This document shows, in pieces, positions 1 through 7,146 of a stretch of 64,000 nt of DNA. A program made the position numbers and the translations under genes. Position 1 is the first letter of the stretch, and every line of letters starts with the position of its first letter. A model generated the notes under the pieces. The model was not told the DNA's origin, ran no database searches, and worked only from the letters and a program-made list of their open reading frames with translations. Where the stretch lies: positions 1 through 64,000 of the forward strand of contig JARGDL010000004.1 in NCBI GenBank assembly GCA_029210465.1. The letters are read 5' to 3'. Source of the DNA: Stygiobacter electus (GTDB taxonomy: Bacteria; Bacteroidota; Ignavibacteria; Ignavibacteriales; Melioribacteraceae).

Positions 1-360
1 CTACGGCTTGGCACTTTTGACAAGACGAGCGAATTAAAGAAAGAAGGATTTGGAGTGCTGACGGAAATTGACGTTAAAGCAACTCTGAAGAAAAAGCTTG
101 ATGTGGATTTTAAGCCGTATAAAATACTTGGCGCTTGCAATCCGCCGTTTGCATATAAAGCGCTTCAATAGGAAGAGCAGATTGGATTAATGCTTCCGTG
201 CAATGTAATTGTTTATGTAAATGATGAAGGAAAAACAGTTGTTGCAGCAATAGACCCAATTGCATTTATGCAAGCAGTAAAGAACGAAACGCTTGGAGAA
301 GTTGCTGCAACAATACAAGGCAAATTAAAAAAGGTATTGAAAGTTTATAAGAAATTCTAA
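1..360 (+). pseudogene. DUF302 family gene, broken (nonsense mutation, 5' end not in window)
   Basis: The frame from position 31 to the TAA at 358-360 translates to a close copy of the C-terminal two thirds of the intact DUF302 gene at 491-994, including the [15 protein letters not shown] stretch. An in-frame TAG at 169-171 stands where the intact copy has TCG (Ser), so a single C-to-A change explains the stop. The first 30 bases keep the frame open but do not match the paralogue, so the copy may also be damaged at its 5' end. This is a tandem duplicate in which one member has decayed. Confidence 0.85.
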
Positions 361-490
361 ATGCAATTTATTCTGCTTATTTCGTAATAGTTTGGAGTAA
401 GTATTGTTTATTATGCTCTAAGAACTTAAGTAAAATAATTTCCTATGTTCAATAATATCAAATAATAAATTCAAAAGAAGGAGCAATACA

Positions 491-994
491 ATGTTATACT
501 TAAATAAAAAATGGTTTATTGGATCAGTAATAGTGATTGCAACTCTGTTTGTATCTTTAACTTTATTTGGGCAGGATCAAACGAAGAAGAGTGATTCCAT
601 AAAACAAACAAATTATGGATTTTCGAAAGTCGTTAATCTCGGCTACGAAGAAGCAATTGAAAAAGTAACTGAAGAATTAAAAAAAGAAGGATTTGGAGTA
701 CTGACGGAGATTGATGTTAAAGCAACGCTCAAGAAAAAACTTGACGTTGAGTTTAAGCCGTATAAAATACTTGGGGCTTGCAATCCACCGTTTGCATACA
801 AAGCGCTGCAATCGGAAGAACAGATTGGATTAATGCTGCCTTGCAACGTTATTGTTTATGTGAATAATAATAGTGAAACGGTTGTAGCTGCTATAAATCC
901 AATGGCATCTATGCAGGCAGTAAAGAATGACAAGCTTGCTGAAATAGCCGCAACGATACAAGGCAAGCTGAAGAATGTAATTAACAATCTTTAA
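491..994 (+). CDS. Secreted DUF302 domain protein
   Basis: The 167-residue product starts with a basic stretch and a hydrophobic segment (residues 8-27), which looks like a signal peptide or membrane anchor. A DUF302 domain follows at about residues 45-165, with the family-like features [14 protein letters not shown] and LPCNVIVY. A good ribosome site (AAGGAG) precedes the ATG. DUF302 proteins are small alpha/beta proteins often found in metal-resistance and sulfur or redox clusters; their biochemical role is not settled. The neighbours here (a CadC-type repressor and metal pumps) fit a metal-stress role, but that is inference. A decayed tandem copy lies immediately upstream. Confidence 0.85.
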   Translation: MLYLNKKWFIGSVIVIATLFVSLTLFGQDQTKKSDSIKQTNYGFSKVVNLGYEEAIEKVTEELKKEGFGVLTEIDVKATLKKKLDVEFKPYKILGACNPPFAYKALQSEEQIGLMLPCNVIVYVNNNSETVVAAINPMASMQAVKNDKLAEIAATIQGKLKNVINNL

Positions 995-1059
995 TCGAAA
1001 GATTTTCCCGATTACGCATTGCTGACTTTGGGAGGTTTCATTTTGTAAAGGAATTCGTT

Positions 1060-1134
1060 ATGAAAAAGTATCAATTAAAAAATATTGATTGCGCTTCTTG
1101 CGCAGCAAAGCGATGGGAAAATATTTATTATTAA
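1060..1134 (+). pseudogene. Truncated N-terminus of a heavy-metal P-type ATPase (HMA domain)
   Basis: ATG at 1060 opens a 24-codon frame whose first 17 residues, MKKYQLKNIDCASCAAK, are identical to the start of the intact ATPase at 7147. Only four synonymous differences occur in those 51 bases. The match stops abruptly after the CxxC metal-binding motif and the frame ends at TAA 1132-1134. It is a relic of a duplicated or exchanged ATPase gene, left by a deletion that joined its first codons to the region before the CadC-like regulator. Confidence 0.85.
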
Positions 1135-1199
1135 TGTTGAAGATGTGGTGAAGATCAGAACGAAAGAAAGATGGAGAAGAAAATATTTGAATATCATAC

Positions 1200-1228
1200 T
1201 TGATTCTAATATACCTTAATCGTATTTT
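1200..1228 (+). promoter_or_regulatory. Candidate promoter for the cadC-like gene
   Basis: TTGATT at 1200-1205 and TATTTT at 1223-1228 are separated by 17 bases, and the -10 half overlaps the inverted repeat at 1224-1243. A second possible pair, TTGAAT at 1187-1192 and TATACC at 1210-1215, also has a 17-base spacer. Either would place the start of transcription just before the regulator gene. Confidence 0.45.
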
Positions 1229-1243
1229 CGCAAGTACGAAAAT
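1224..1243 (+). promoter_or_regulatory. Inverted repeat, candidate ArsR/CadC operator
   Basis: ATTTTCG and CGAAAAT form perfect 7-base arms around a 6-base spacer, and the symmetry continues imperfectly on both sides. It lies 20 bases before the regulator start and over a candidate -10 box, the usual arrangement for autorepression by ArsR/SmtB-family proteins. A similar TTTTC-N7-CGAAAA element occurs at 1713-1730, before the outer-membrane protein gene. Confidence 0.6.
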
Positions 1244-1263
1244 GAAAATAAGGAAAGACATAT

Positions 1264-1695
1264 ATGCTAGTAACCGGATTAAAAAATAGAATGCCGAAAT
1301 CCGTCCCTTCGGGAAAGGTTCACAAGCGAATTTCGAATGGTCAATCATGCAAAGTTATTTGCTTTAATGTTGAAAAGGTAAATGAAGTAAAAAAATCTCT
1401 GCCGACTGAAAAAGAGTTTGAAGAACTTGTTGGACTCTACGCCGCTTTGGGAAGCATTACACGCTTGAAGATTATTTTTTCTCTTGCGAAAAGTGAACTT
1501 TGTGTTTGCGATATTTCCAATGTTCTTGGCTTAAGCATTCCGGCAACATCTCATCAGCTTAAATATCTATATGAACAAAAGCTTCTGAAATACCGGAACG
1601 ATGGAAAGATGGTTTATTATTCTCTTAACAGTGAAGAACTCATCAGCATCTTGAAAGATGATGTTCAGTTTATTGAAAACTCATTTATGGAATAA
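1264..1695 (+). CDS. cadC: CadC-type ArsR/SmtB family metal-sensing repressor
   Basis: The 143-residue protein has an ArsR winged-helix domain (about residues 50-135) with the ELCVCD motif in the recognition region. Cys80 and Cys82, plus Cys29 and Cys33 in the N-terminal arm, match the spacing of the four thiolates of CadC that bind Cd, Pb or Zn and release DNA. The DNA-reading helix is SIPATSHQLKYL. The likely role is repression of the adjacent metal-export genes until a soft metal binds. The start at 1264 follows AAGGAAAG; ATG at 1291 is an alternative, because the first 25 or so residues are an unusual extension that contains a small CCCTTCGGG hairpin in the DNA. Confidence 0.88.
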   Translation: MLVTGLKNRMPKSVPSGKVHKRISNGQSCKVICFNVEKVNEVKKSLPTEKEFEELVGLYAALGSITRLKIIFSLAKSELCVCDISNVLGLSIPATSHQLKYLYEQKLLKYRNDGKMVYYSLNSEELISILKDDVQFIENSFME

Positions 1696-1712
1696 AATTT
1701 TTTGCATAATCA

Positions 1713-1730
1713 TTTTCTTAATTACGAAAA
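1713..1730 (+). promoter_or_regulatory. Second candidate CadC operator half-site pair
   Basis: TTTTCT, a 6-base spacer and CGAAAA lie in the short gap between the regulator and the outer-membrane protein gene. Spacing and half-site sequence match the perfect repeat at 1224-1243 except for one base. This suggests that the downstream gene is under the same repressor. Confidence 0.4.
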
Positions 1731-1744
1731 CGACTGGATAGTTA

Positions 1745-2683
1745 ATGAAACTTTATAAATGGATTCTATTTTTGGTTGCCCTTTTAACATATGAACTTTC
1801 TGCACAAAGCTTGCAAGTCTCCGGCGGATTTGATACTCGCTATCGAAAAACAAATGACGAGCCAAACACATTTAAACTGCACGGGGCTTTCCTAAACTTG
1901 CGTAAAGTCTTCAGTGATGGGCTTGGTGACAGACTCATACTTGTTACACAATATGATTTTGAAGATAATTTTAAAGAATCTCATTTTTATTATACCTATG
2001 CCCAACTCAAAGGACCGCTTGGAAAAATCAACTTACGCGTAGGACGCTATGTTCTTCCGTTTGGATTGCTAACCTATTATGACACTGAGAGGCTTTTACT
2101 TCAAACATTAGAAAAGCAAAGTCTTGGTATAAAGACCGATGTCGGTGCTCAGGTATTCGGTTACGTTGACGATTTCGATTATGCGTTTTCTGTGACGAAT
2201 GGTGTGGGAATGTACTGGAAAGATATAGACGAGAACAAGCTCATTATTGCAAGGATAGGTTTAAATTTTGATGACAATAAGTTTGGGCTATCATATCTCA
2301 ACGGAAGAATCTTTGCGCCTGCAACAAGTGAATTCCCGATTGAAGAATATTCATACAAGAAACTCATTGCATTTGACCTTCAGCAATACTTTGATCTCTT
2401 CACTATCAGAGGCGAGCTGACTTACGGAAGAGTTGATGCCGAAAATACCGGCGGCGGGTTTGCCGGGATTGATTATGCTCTTCTGCCGAATCTCGACGTA
2501 AATTTTAAATACGCTCTCTGGAACACCGGTAGAAATGAACACTTCATTGGCGCCGGGTTTTCCTATAACATTCTTGCCGGCGTGTATTTTCGTTTCGCAG
2601 ATACATTTCAAATTAAAAATAATAAGGTAGTACAAAATGAAATACAACTTCAGATATACATCGAAGTTCTCAATCAACTTTAG
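1745..2683 (+). CDS. Outer-membrane beta-barrel protein, porin-like
   Basis: The 312-residue product has a signal peptide ending near LLTYELSAQS, then alternating aromatic and polar beta strands such as LRVGRYVLPFGLLTYYDT, and a C-terminal barrel-like run. The GRYxxPFG motif resembles phosphate-selective or phosphonate porin-type barrels of Gram-negative bacteria. A role in passage of a solute across the outer membrane is inferred; the substrate cannot be read. It follows the CadC-like gene closely and a repressor-like inverted repeat lies between them. Its 3' end overlaps the next gene by 47 bases in another frame. Confidence 0.75.
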   Translation: MKLYKWILFLVALLTYELSAQSLQVSGGFDTRYRKTNDEPNTFKLHGAFLNLRKVFSDGLGDRLILVTQYDFEDNFKESHFYYTYAQLKGPLGKINLRVGRYVLPFGLLTYYDTERLLLQTLEKQSLGIKTDVGAQVFGYVDDFDYAFSVTNGVGMYWKDIDENKLIIARIGLNFDDNKFGLSYLNGRIFAPATSEFPIEEYSYKKLIAFDLQQYFDLFTIRGELTYGRVDAENTGGGFAGIDYALLPNLDVNFKYALWNTGRNEHFIGAGFSYNILAGVYFRFADTFQIKNNKVVQNEIQLQIYIEVLNQL

Positions 2684-3209
2684 AATAATCGTTTTGTTTA
2701 TATTGCTCTTTTCACTTACCGGTAAACTCCTCGCCGATGTGTGCGTTTGGCGTAATCCGGAAAGAACGATGGTTCTAATTTTCCCGCAGGCAAGGGATTA
2801 CAAAACGCTCGACAGAAAAATTTCAAGTGAGAAAGAAGCAGAAATTGAAAAACTACTGGGCAAGCCGCTCGATCCGGGCGAGAGGGAAAACTGGAGCCAT
2901 TATGAAATAGTCGGCAGCAACGGTAAGGCTCTCGGCTACATAATCGCCGACGCAGAAAAGGGAGAATACGGTGTTATTGAGATAGTAATGGGAATAACTA
3001 CTGATGGAAAAGTGAAACAAGTTTATATCCAGCGGGAAAGGGAGCGCGATAAAGAATTTAAATCAAAAGAATTTCTTAACCAGTTTGTCGAAAAGACAAA
3101 AGACAACCCGATTCAAATCGGCAAAGATATTAAGGGGCGCTCTCTGCCTGCCGAACAAGTTGCTCTTGCCGTTAAGAAAATGCTTATAATGTTTTACGAA
3201 CTTCATTAA
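2637..3209 (+). CDS. Secreted FMN-binding-domain-like protein, flavinylation motif lost
   Basis: The 190-residue protein has an N-terminal hydrophobic segment (residues 16-34) and a domain that follows the FMN_bind pattern: GYIIADAEKG, then a DGKVKQVYI strand, then FLNQFVEK, and a C-terminal helix. Where RnfG and NosR-type domains carry the SGAT threonine motif that takes covalent FMN, this protein reads DIKGRSLPAEQVALAV, so the acceptor is absent. It starts inside the end of the porin-like gene (47-base overlap), which suggests translational coupling. An electron-transfer or scaffold role is possible but unproven. Confidence 0.6.
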   Translation: MKYNFRYTSKFSINFRIIVLFILLFSLTGKLLADVCVWRNPERTMVLIFPQARDYKTLDRKISSEKEAEIEKLLGKPLDPGERENWSHYEIVGSNGKALGYIIADAEKGEYGVIEIVMGITTDGKVKQVYIQRERERDKEFKSKEFLNQFVEKTKDNPIQIGKDIKGRSLPAEQVALAVKKMLIMFYELH

Positions 3210-3235
3210 AATAACTTTCATGAAAGGATAAAAAA

Positions 3236-3766
3236 ATGAAAATATTAAATCAACATTCAAGTCTGTTTGCCGCTGTAATGCTGTGCGCTGCGTTGTCTGT
3301 AACTATTGCAAAAGCAGAAGCCCGGCAACGTTTAACACAAAAGGATTGTTCTCAGATTTTCTTAAGAACTGATGATTGTCAAAGCTCGACAAATATTGAG
3401 GGAGAACTTTATTGCAAAGCGTGGTATAGAGGCTTTGGCGATGATCCTGATGAATTCCTTGGATATGTTTTCCTAAAACCATTTTCATTTGGAGGGACTA
3501 ATGCCGATCTCCTAATAGGCATAACGGAGAATAGCAGTGTTTATCGCGTCAAAGCCAGAGGAGTGAATTCAATCAATCAACAATTTCTTTCCCAATTTGA
3601 AGGAAAGAGATTTGGAGACAGCTTTGAAATTGCCCGCACACTTGAGGATATACTGTACGTTCCTTCCAAGATAAAGGCGATACGTGGAGATATGCAGACT
3701 TCCCAAACGATTTCTAATGCGGTAAAAGAAGCAATAGACTCAATTAATATATTAAAAAAGCTATGA
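3236..3766 (+). CDS. Secreted FMN-binding-domain-like protein, second copy
   Basis: This 176-residue protein has a signal peptide (residues 8-27) and a domain laid out like the preceding one: LGYVFLKPF, LIGITENSSVYRV, FLSQFEGKR, and a C-terminal GDMQTSQTISNAVKEAI. That last stretch occupies the place of the covalent FMN motif of RnfG-like domains but lacks SGAT. A Cys pair precedes the domain (CSQIFLRTDDC). The ribosome site AAAGGA is well placed. Just past its stop, the +1 frame encodes a SHOCT-like tail, so the 3' end may have been altered. Confidence 0.55.
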   Translation: MKILNQHSSLFAAVMLCAALSVTIAKAEARQRLTQKDCSQIFLRTDDCQSSTNIEGELYCKAWYRGFGDDPDEFLGYVFLKPFSFGGTNADLLIGITENSSVYRVKARGVNSINQQFLSQFEGKRFGDSFEIARTLEDILYVPSKIKAIRGDMQTSQTISNAVKEAIDSINILKKL

Positions 3767-3836
3767 CAAAGGTGAAATCAACAAAAATGAATTTGAACGA
3801 ATGAAAGAAGAGATTTTAATTTCGAGGAGGCTTATA
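3762..3836 (+). pseudogene. SHOCT-like C-terminal remnant
   Basis: Between two genes, the frame leading into 3801 reads YDKGEINKNEFERMKEEIL, which has the YxxGEIxxxEFxxxK pattern of SHOCT oligomerisation motifs. It has no start of its own and lies in +1 frame to the end of the preceding gene (ILKKL-stop). It is either the tail of a lost gene or the shifted tail of the preceding gene. The ATG at 3801 falls inside it and is not the best start for the methyltransferase. Confidence 0.5.
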
Positions 3837-3839
3837 CCG

Positions 3840-4529
3840 ATGCAAGAGAAACATTCTAATACGAACAAAGAAATTTTTAATCAACAGCAAGACCATTGGA
3901 AAGACGCATTTTTTCAAAAAGCGGATATGTTCGGAGACGAACCGAGTGAACCAGCTGGGAAAGCAGCAGAGTTTTTTAAGAAAGAAGGTAAGACCAAAAT
4001 TCTTGAACTTGGCGCTGGCCAGGGACGGGATACAATATTTTTTGCCCGAAGTGGTTTACAAATTACTGCGTTGGACTATTCCCAAAGTGGACTTGATGCT
4101 ATAACTAAAAAAGCACAAAGCTTAAGGTTAGCGAATTCTATTACGGCATTGCAGCACGATATTCGACAGCCGATTCCCTTTGAAGATGAATCTTTCGATG
4201 GCTGCTATTCTCATATGCTCTATTGTATGGCGCTCACCACCTCTGAACTTGAGTTTCTTTCACAAGAAGTTAGAAGAGTATTGAGACCAAATGGAATCAA
4301 TATCTACACGGTCAGGCAAACTGGTGACGCTCATTATGGCACGGGAATTCATCGTGGTGAAGATATGTATGAAGTTGGCGGATTTATCGTGCACTTCTTC
4401 AGCAAAGAGAAAGTTGAGCATCTTGCCAACGGCTATCAGATAATGAGCGTTGATGAATTTGAAGAAGGCGGATTGCCAAGAAAATTATTCAGAGTAACAC
4501 TAAAAAAACAATTAGGAGAAAAACAATGA
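3840..4529 (+). CDS. Class I SAM-dependent methyltransferase
   Basis: The 229-residue protein has the nucleotide-binding motif ILELGAGQGRDTIFFA, an acidic residue at the end of strand 2 (ALDYS), then DIRQPIPFEDESFDG and a post-motif LRPNGINIYTVR strand. This is the standard Rossmann methyltransferase order. GAGGAGG at 3824-3830, nine bases before ATG 3840, fixes the start; the frame upstream encodes a remnant of something else. The substrate is unknown. Its place in a metal cluster would fit a TehB-like detoxifying enzyme, but that is inference. It overlaps the next gene by ATGA. Confidence 0.8.
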   Translation: MQEKHSNTNKEIFNQQQDHWKDAFFQKADMFGDEPSEPAGKAAEFFKKEGKTKILELGAGQGRDTIFFARSGLQITALDYSQSGLDAITKKAQSLRLANSITALQHDIRQPIPFEDESFDGCYSHMLYCMALTTSELEFLSQEVRRVLRPNGINIYTVRQTGDAHYGTGIHRGEDMYEVGGFIVHFFSKEKVEHLANGYQIMSVDEFEEGGLPRKLFRVTLKKQLGEKQ

Positions 4530-4795
4530 ACAAAATGTTTGAAAGAATGATGTCGGGAATGATGAAGCCCGAAGATATGCCGCAGATGATGGACACAATG
4601 ATGGATAAGATGTTCTTATCTATGTCGGCTGAAGACCGTATTCAGTTCGTAACAACGATGATGCCAAAATGTTTGAATATGATATTCTCAGAGTTGGATT
4701 TAACTGCACGAGAAAAGTTAGCGCGTGAAATGATTAACAAGATGGCAAATATTTTTGAAGAACAACTTGGAGAGAACAAAGGAGCGAAACGATGA
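4526..4795 (+). CDS. Small methionine-rich protein of unknown function
   Basis: The 89-residue product has about 18 methionines, mostly in the first 50 residues as MM pairs (MFERMMSGMMKPEDMPQMM), and a single Cys. It has no signal peptide and appears alpha-helical and cytoplasmic. The gene overlaps both neighbours by ATGA, so it is translated as part of the operon. Methionine clusters can bind soft metals such as Cu(I) or Ag(I), which would fit the setting. No family was recognised, so the function is open. Confidence 0.65.
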   Translation: MNKMFERMMSGMMKPEDMPQMMDTMMDKMFLSMSAEDRIQFVTTMMPKCLNMIFSELDLTAREKLAREMINKMANIFEEQLGENKGAKR

Positions 4796-5226
4796 AACAA
4801 GTATTTATTGCAGTCATATTGATTCTGTTCTTTGTTGGCTGCTCGAATAAGCAAAAGCCGGGAACGCAATCGTCATCGGCGGAAGAATATAAGCTGCTGG
4901 GAGTTAAGCCAGATAGCTCAGTTCCAAAGATGAAACTTGAGCAGCTTTTGAAAACGGCAGGCGATTTCAAAGGTAAGAATGTCGTTCTCGAAGGAGTGTA
5001 CGGCGGCGCTTGCGGAGACGGCGACTATTACTTCAAGGACAAATTTGATATGATCGAATTTAGTCTAGATCAAGGAAGCGATATAGAAAAACTTAAGATT
5101 GGAACGCCGCTGCGATTGTATGGAAAAGTTATAGTGCATGTACGTGGAAAGAGTGAAGGTAAAGAAGAAAACAAAGATCGGGAAGCTACTGTTTCCGTTG
5201 AAGGGAAAGGAGTTGAATATCAATGA
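4792..5226 (+). CDS. Lipoprotein with predicted OB-fold-like domain
   Basis: The 144-residue protein begins with a type II signal sequence ending in the lipobox FVGC, so Cys17 is probably lipidated. The rest (GKNVVLEGVYGGACGDGDYYF, then LKIGTPLRLYGKVIV) has the strand order of small OB-fold proteins that Gram-negative bacteria keep in the periplasm. A short CGDGD stretch could bind metal. It overlaps the genes on both sides by four bases, and the neighbouring ABC transporter suggests that it works with that system. The family assignment is tentative. Confidence 0.65.
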   Translation: MKQVFIAVILILFFVGCSNKQKPGTQSSSAEEYKLLGVKPDSSVPKMKLEQLLKTAGDFKGKNVVLEGVYGGACGDGDYYFKDKFDMIEFSLDQGSDIEKLKIGTPLRLYGKVIVHVRGKSEGKEENKDREATVSVEGKGVEYQ

Positions 5227-6380
5227 ATATTATCACACTTAGTTTGAAGAGTCTAAAAAGAAAAAGAACGCGTGCTGCATTGACGATTATTGGCGTTGCA
5301 GTTGCAACCGCCGCGCTCTTCAGCCTAGTTTCATTTAGTGTTGGATATGACAGGGCGCTCAAAAAAGAAATGCAAGACTCCGGGTTGCAAATGCTTGTTT
5401 CTACAGAGGGATGTCCCACTGAAGCGGCTTCGCTTGCTTTACACGGCGGCGAAATTACGAAGTATGTTGACGAGAAGCGTCTCACTGAAGTCCGCAGCAT
5501 TCAAGGTGTCCACGTCGCAACAGGAATGCTCATGTTTTCATTAACCGAAGAAGGCGGAAAGACATCCCTCTTCTCCGGAATTGACGATGAAATCCGAAAA
5601 TTAAAACCATATTGGAAATTAAAAGGAAGCTGGTTCAAAGACGGCAGTTCAATAATCCTTGGCGCAGAAGCGGCTAAAGTTGAAGAGCGGACGGTTGGAG
5701 ATAAAATTTATTTCCCAGGATTCGACCGTGAGTTCAATGTTGCCGGAGTTTTACAGCGAACCGGTACAGAAGACGATGGATTTTTCTTCCTTCCGCTTAA
5801 GACTGCACAAGAGGTCTTTCACAAGCAAGGTAAACTTACAGCCATTGGGGTAAATGTAGGTGATCCCGGCAGGATAGAAAAAGTGAAAGAACAAATAGAA
5901 GAGTTACCAGATGTTTATGTTCTCACTGCTGACCAAATGATGGGACAAATCTTGAAATTAGTTGGCTCAAGCAAGACATTAATGTTTGCTGTTCTTGCCA
6001 TTGCACTCATCATCAGCATTGTTGGTGTCCTGAACACTGTGCTGATGTCTGTAATGGAGATGGTCAAAGAATTTGGTTATATGCGCTGCGTGGGTGCAGC
6101 GGGTATAGACGTATTTAAGATTGTTTTTCTGGAAACAATTACGGTTTGTTTAATTGGCGGGATAGCGGGTGCGTTGGGTGGTTCAGTCCTTTCATCTTTT
6201 GCAGATAGTTTTATCCGCAGTGTTCTTCCTTATGCACCGGCAGGAAAAATGATTGAGTTTAACCCGGTCATCTTTGTTATGTCGATCTTTTTTGCCATCA
6301 TTCTTGGCATCATTGCAGGCGTCTATCCAAGTATTAAAGCATCTAAAATTTCACCAATGGAGGCGATTAGAAATGAATAA
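5223..6380 (+). CDS. MacB/FtsX-type ABC transporter permease
   Basis: The 385-residue protein has one N-terminal membrane segment (about residues 18-40), a large periplasmic domain (45-250) and three C-terminal membrane segments, ending with the FtsX signature [19 protein letters not shown]. This is the MacB/LolCE architecture of transporters that move substrates within or out of the periplasm by mechanotransmission. The next gene provides the ATPase. The periplasmic domain has a STEGCPTEAASLALHGG stretch. The lipoprotein just upstream may be a partner. The substrate is unknown. Confidence 0.88.
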   Translation: MNIITLSLKSLKRKRTRAALTIIGVAVATAALFSLVSFSVGYDRALKKEMQDSGLQMLVSTEGCPTEAASLALHGGEITKYVDEKRLTEVRSIQGVHVATGMLMFSLTEEGGKTSLFSGIDDEIRKLKPYWKLKGSWFKDGSSIILGAEAAKVEERTVGDKIYFPGFDREFNVAGVLQRTGTEDDGFFFLPLKTAQEVFHKQGKLTAIGVNVGDPGRIEKVKEQIEELPDVYVLTADQMMGQILKLVGSSKTLMFAVLAIALIISIVGVLNTVLMSVMEMVKEFGYMRCVGAAGIDVFKIVFLETITVCLIGGIAGALGGSVLSSFADSFIRSVLPYAPAGKMIEFNPVIFVMSIFFAIILGIIAGVYPSIKASKISPMEAIRNE

Positions 6381-7050
6381 CATTATTGAACTAAAACAAG
6401 TGGTAAAACTCTATGAAAGAGGCAGCGAGAAAATTCACGCCGTTGATAGAGTGAACCTTTCGATTGAGCAAGGTGAATTTGTTGCAATTGTTGGTCCGTC
6501 TGGCTCTGGCAAATCAACGTTACTAAATCTGATTGGCTGCGTTGACATTCCGACTTCAGGAACTGTCAAGGTAGATGGGCTGGCGACTCAGGCGCTTAAG
6601 GAAAAAGAACTTGCCAAGATACGAAACACAAAAATTGGATTTGTCTTTCAACAATTCTTCCTTTTGCCGACTCTCACGGCATTGGAGAATGTTACTCTTC
6701 CAGCAGTGTTTAGCAGGAACGGACATCGAACAAAAAAGACAAATCGTGCTAAAGAATTGCTCGATCTTGTTGGTTTAACTGACAGAGCGAATCATTTACC
6801 TTCTGAGCTCTCTGGTGGCGAGATGCAGCGAATAGCCATTGCACGGGCGTTAATCAACAGTCCGAAAATTCTGCTTGCGGATGAGCCAACAGGAAACTTG
6901 GACTCAGCAAATGCCGAGATTGTTTATAACATTCTTGATAAGCTGCATAAAGATGGACTGACTGTTATAGCAGTTACTCATAATTTGGAATTGGCAAACA
7001 AGACACAAAAAATATTCAAGCTGAAAGATGGGAAGATGATGGATGAATAG
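6373..7050 (+). CDS. MacB/LolD-type ABC transporter ATP-binding protein
   Basis: The 225-residue ATPase has Walker A GPSGSGKS, a Q-loop at [10 protein letters not shown], the signature LSGGEMQR, Walker [14 protein letters not shown] and a switch His in VTHN. ATG at 6373 is chosen because GGAGG lies at 6359-6363 and the frame then begins [14 protein letters not shown], the normal start of this family; a longer frame to 6253 is only the shadow of the permease gene. It overlaps the permease by eight bases. Together they form an FtsX-fold exporter or lipoprotein-handling complex. Confidence 0.93.
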   Translation: MNNIIELKQVVKLYERGSEKIHAVDRVNLSIEQGEFVAIVGPSGSGKSTLLNLIGCVDIPTSGTVKVDGLATQALKEKELAKIRNTKIGFVFQQFFLLPTLTALENVTLPAVFSRNGHRTKKTNRAKELLDLVGLTDRANHLPSELSGGEMQRIAIARALINSPKILLADEPTGNLDSANAEIVYNILDKLHKDGLTVIAVTHNLELANKTQKIFKLKDGKMMDE

Positions 7051-7070
7051 CTTTCACTTAAGATTGGATT

Positions 7071-7085
7071 TCAGCCTGAGGCTGA
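7071..7085 (+). repeat. Palindrome TCAGCCT-G-AGGCTGA
   Basis: Perfect 7-base arms around one base lie in the gap before the P-type ATPase. The same palindrome with a different centre base occurs at 13405-13419 inside the fused efflux gene. This points to a small dispersed repeat family, distinct from the GCTTTAGC palindromes near 34 kb. Confidence 0.6.
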
Positions 7086-7146
7086 TCAACCTATGGCTGT
7101 AAAACATGTGCAAGATGGAGCTTGAAAAAAAATATAAAGGTTTTTT

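Noticed and set aside
169..171. TAG in the DUF302 copy as a recoded codon (pyrrolysine or readthrough)
   Set aside because: The intact tandem copy has Ser at this site and the 5' part is also lost, so simple decay explains it.
3759..3767. Programmed +1 frameshift of the RF2 type at CTA-TGA-C
   Set aside because: The known site is CTT-TGA with an upstream Shine-Dalgarno-like sequence; neither is present. A one-base deletion or a gene remnant is simpler.
6253..6372. Longer start for the ABC ATPase gene
   Set aside because: The extra 40 residues are a shifted reading of the permease gene; the start at 6373 has a strong ribosome site.
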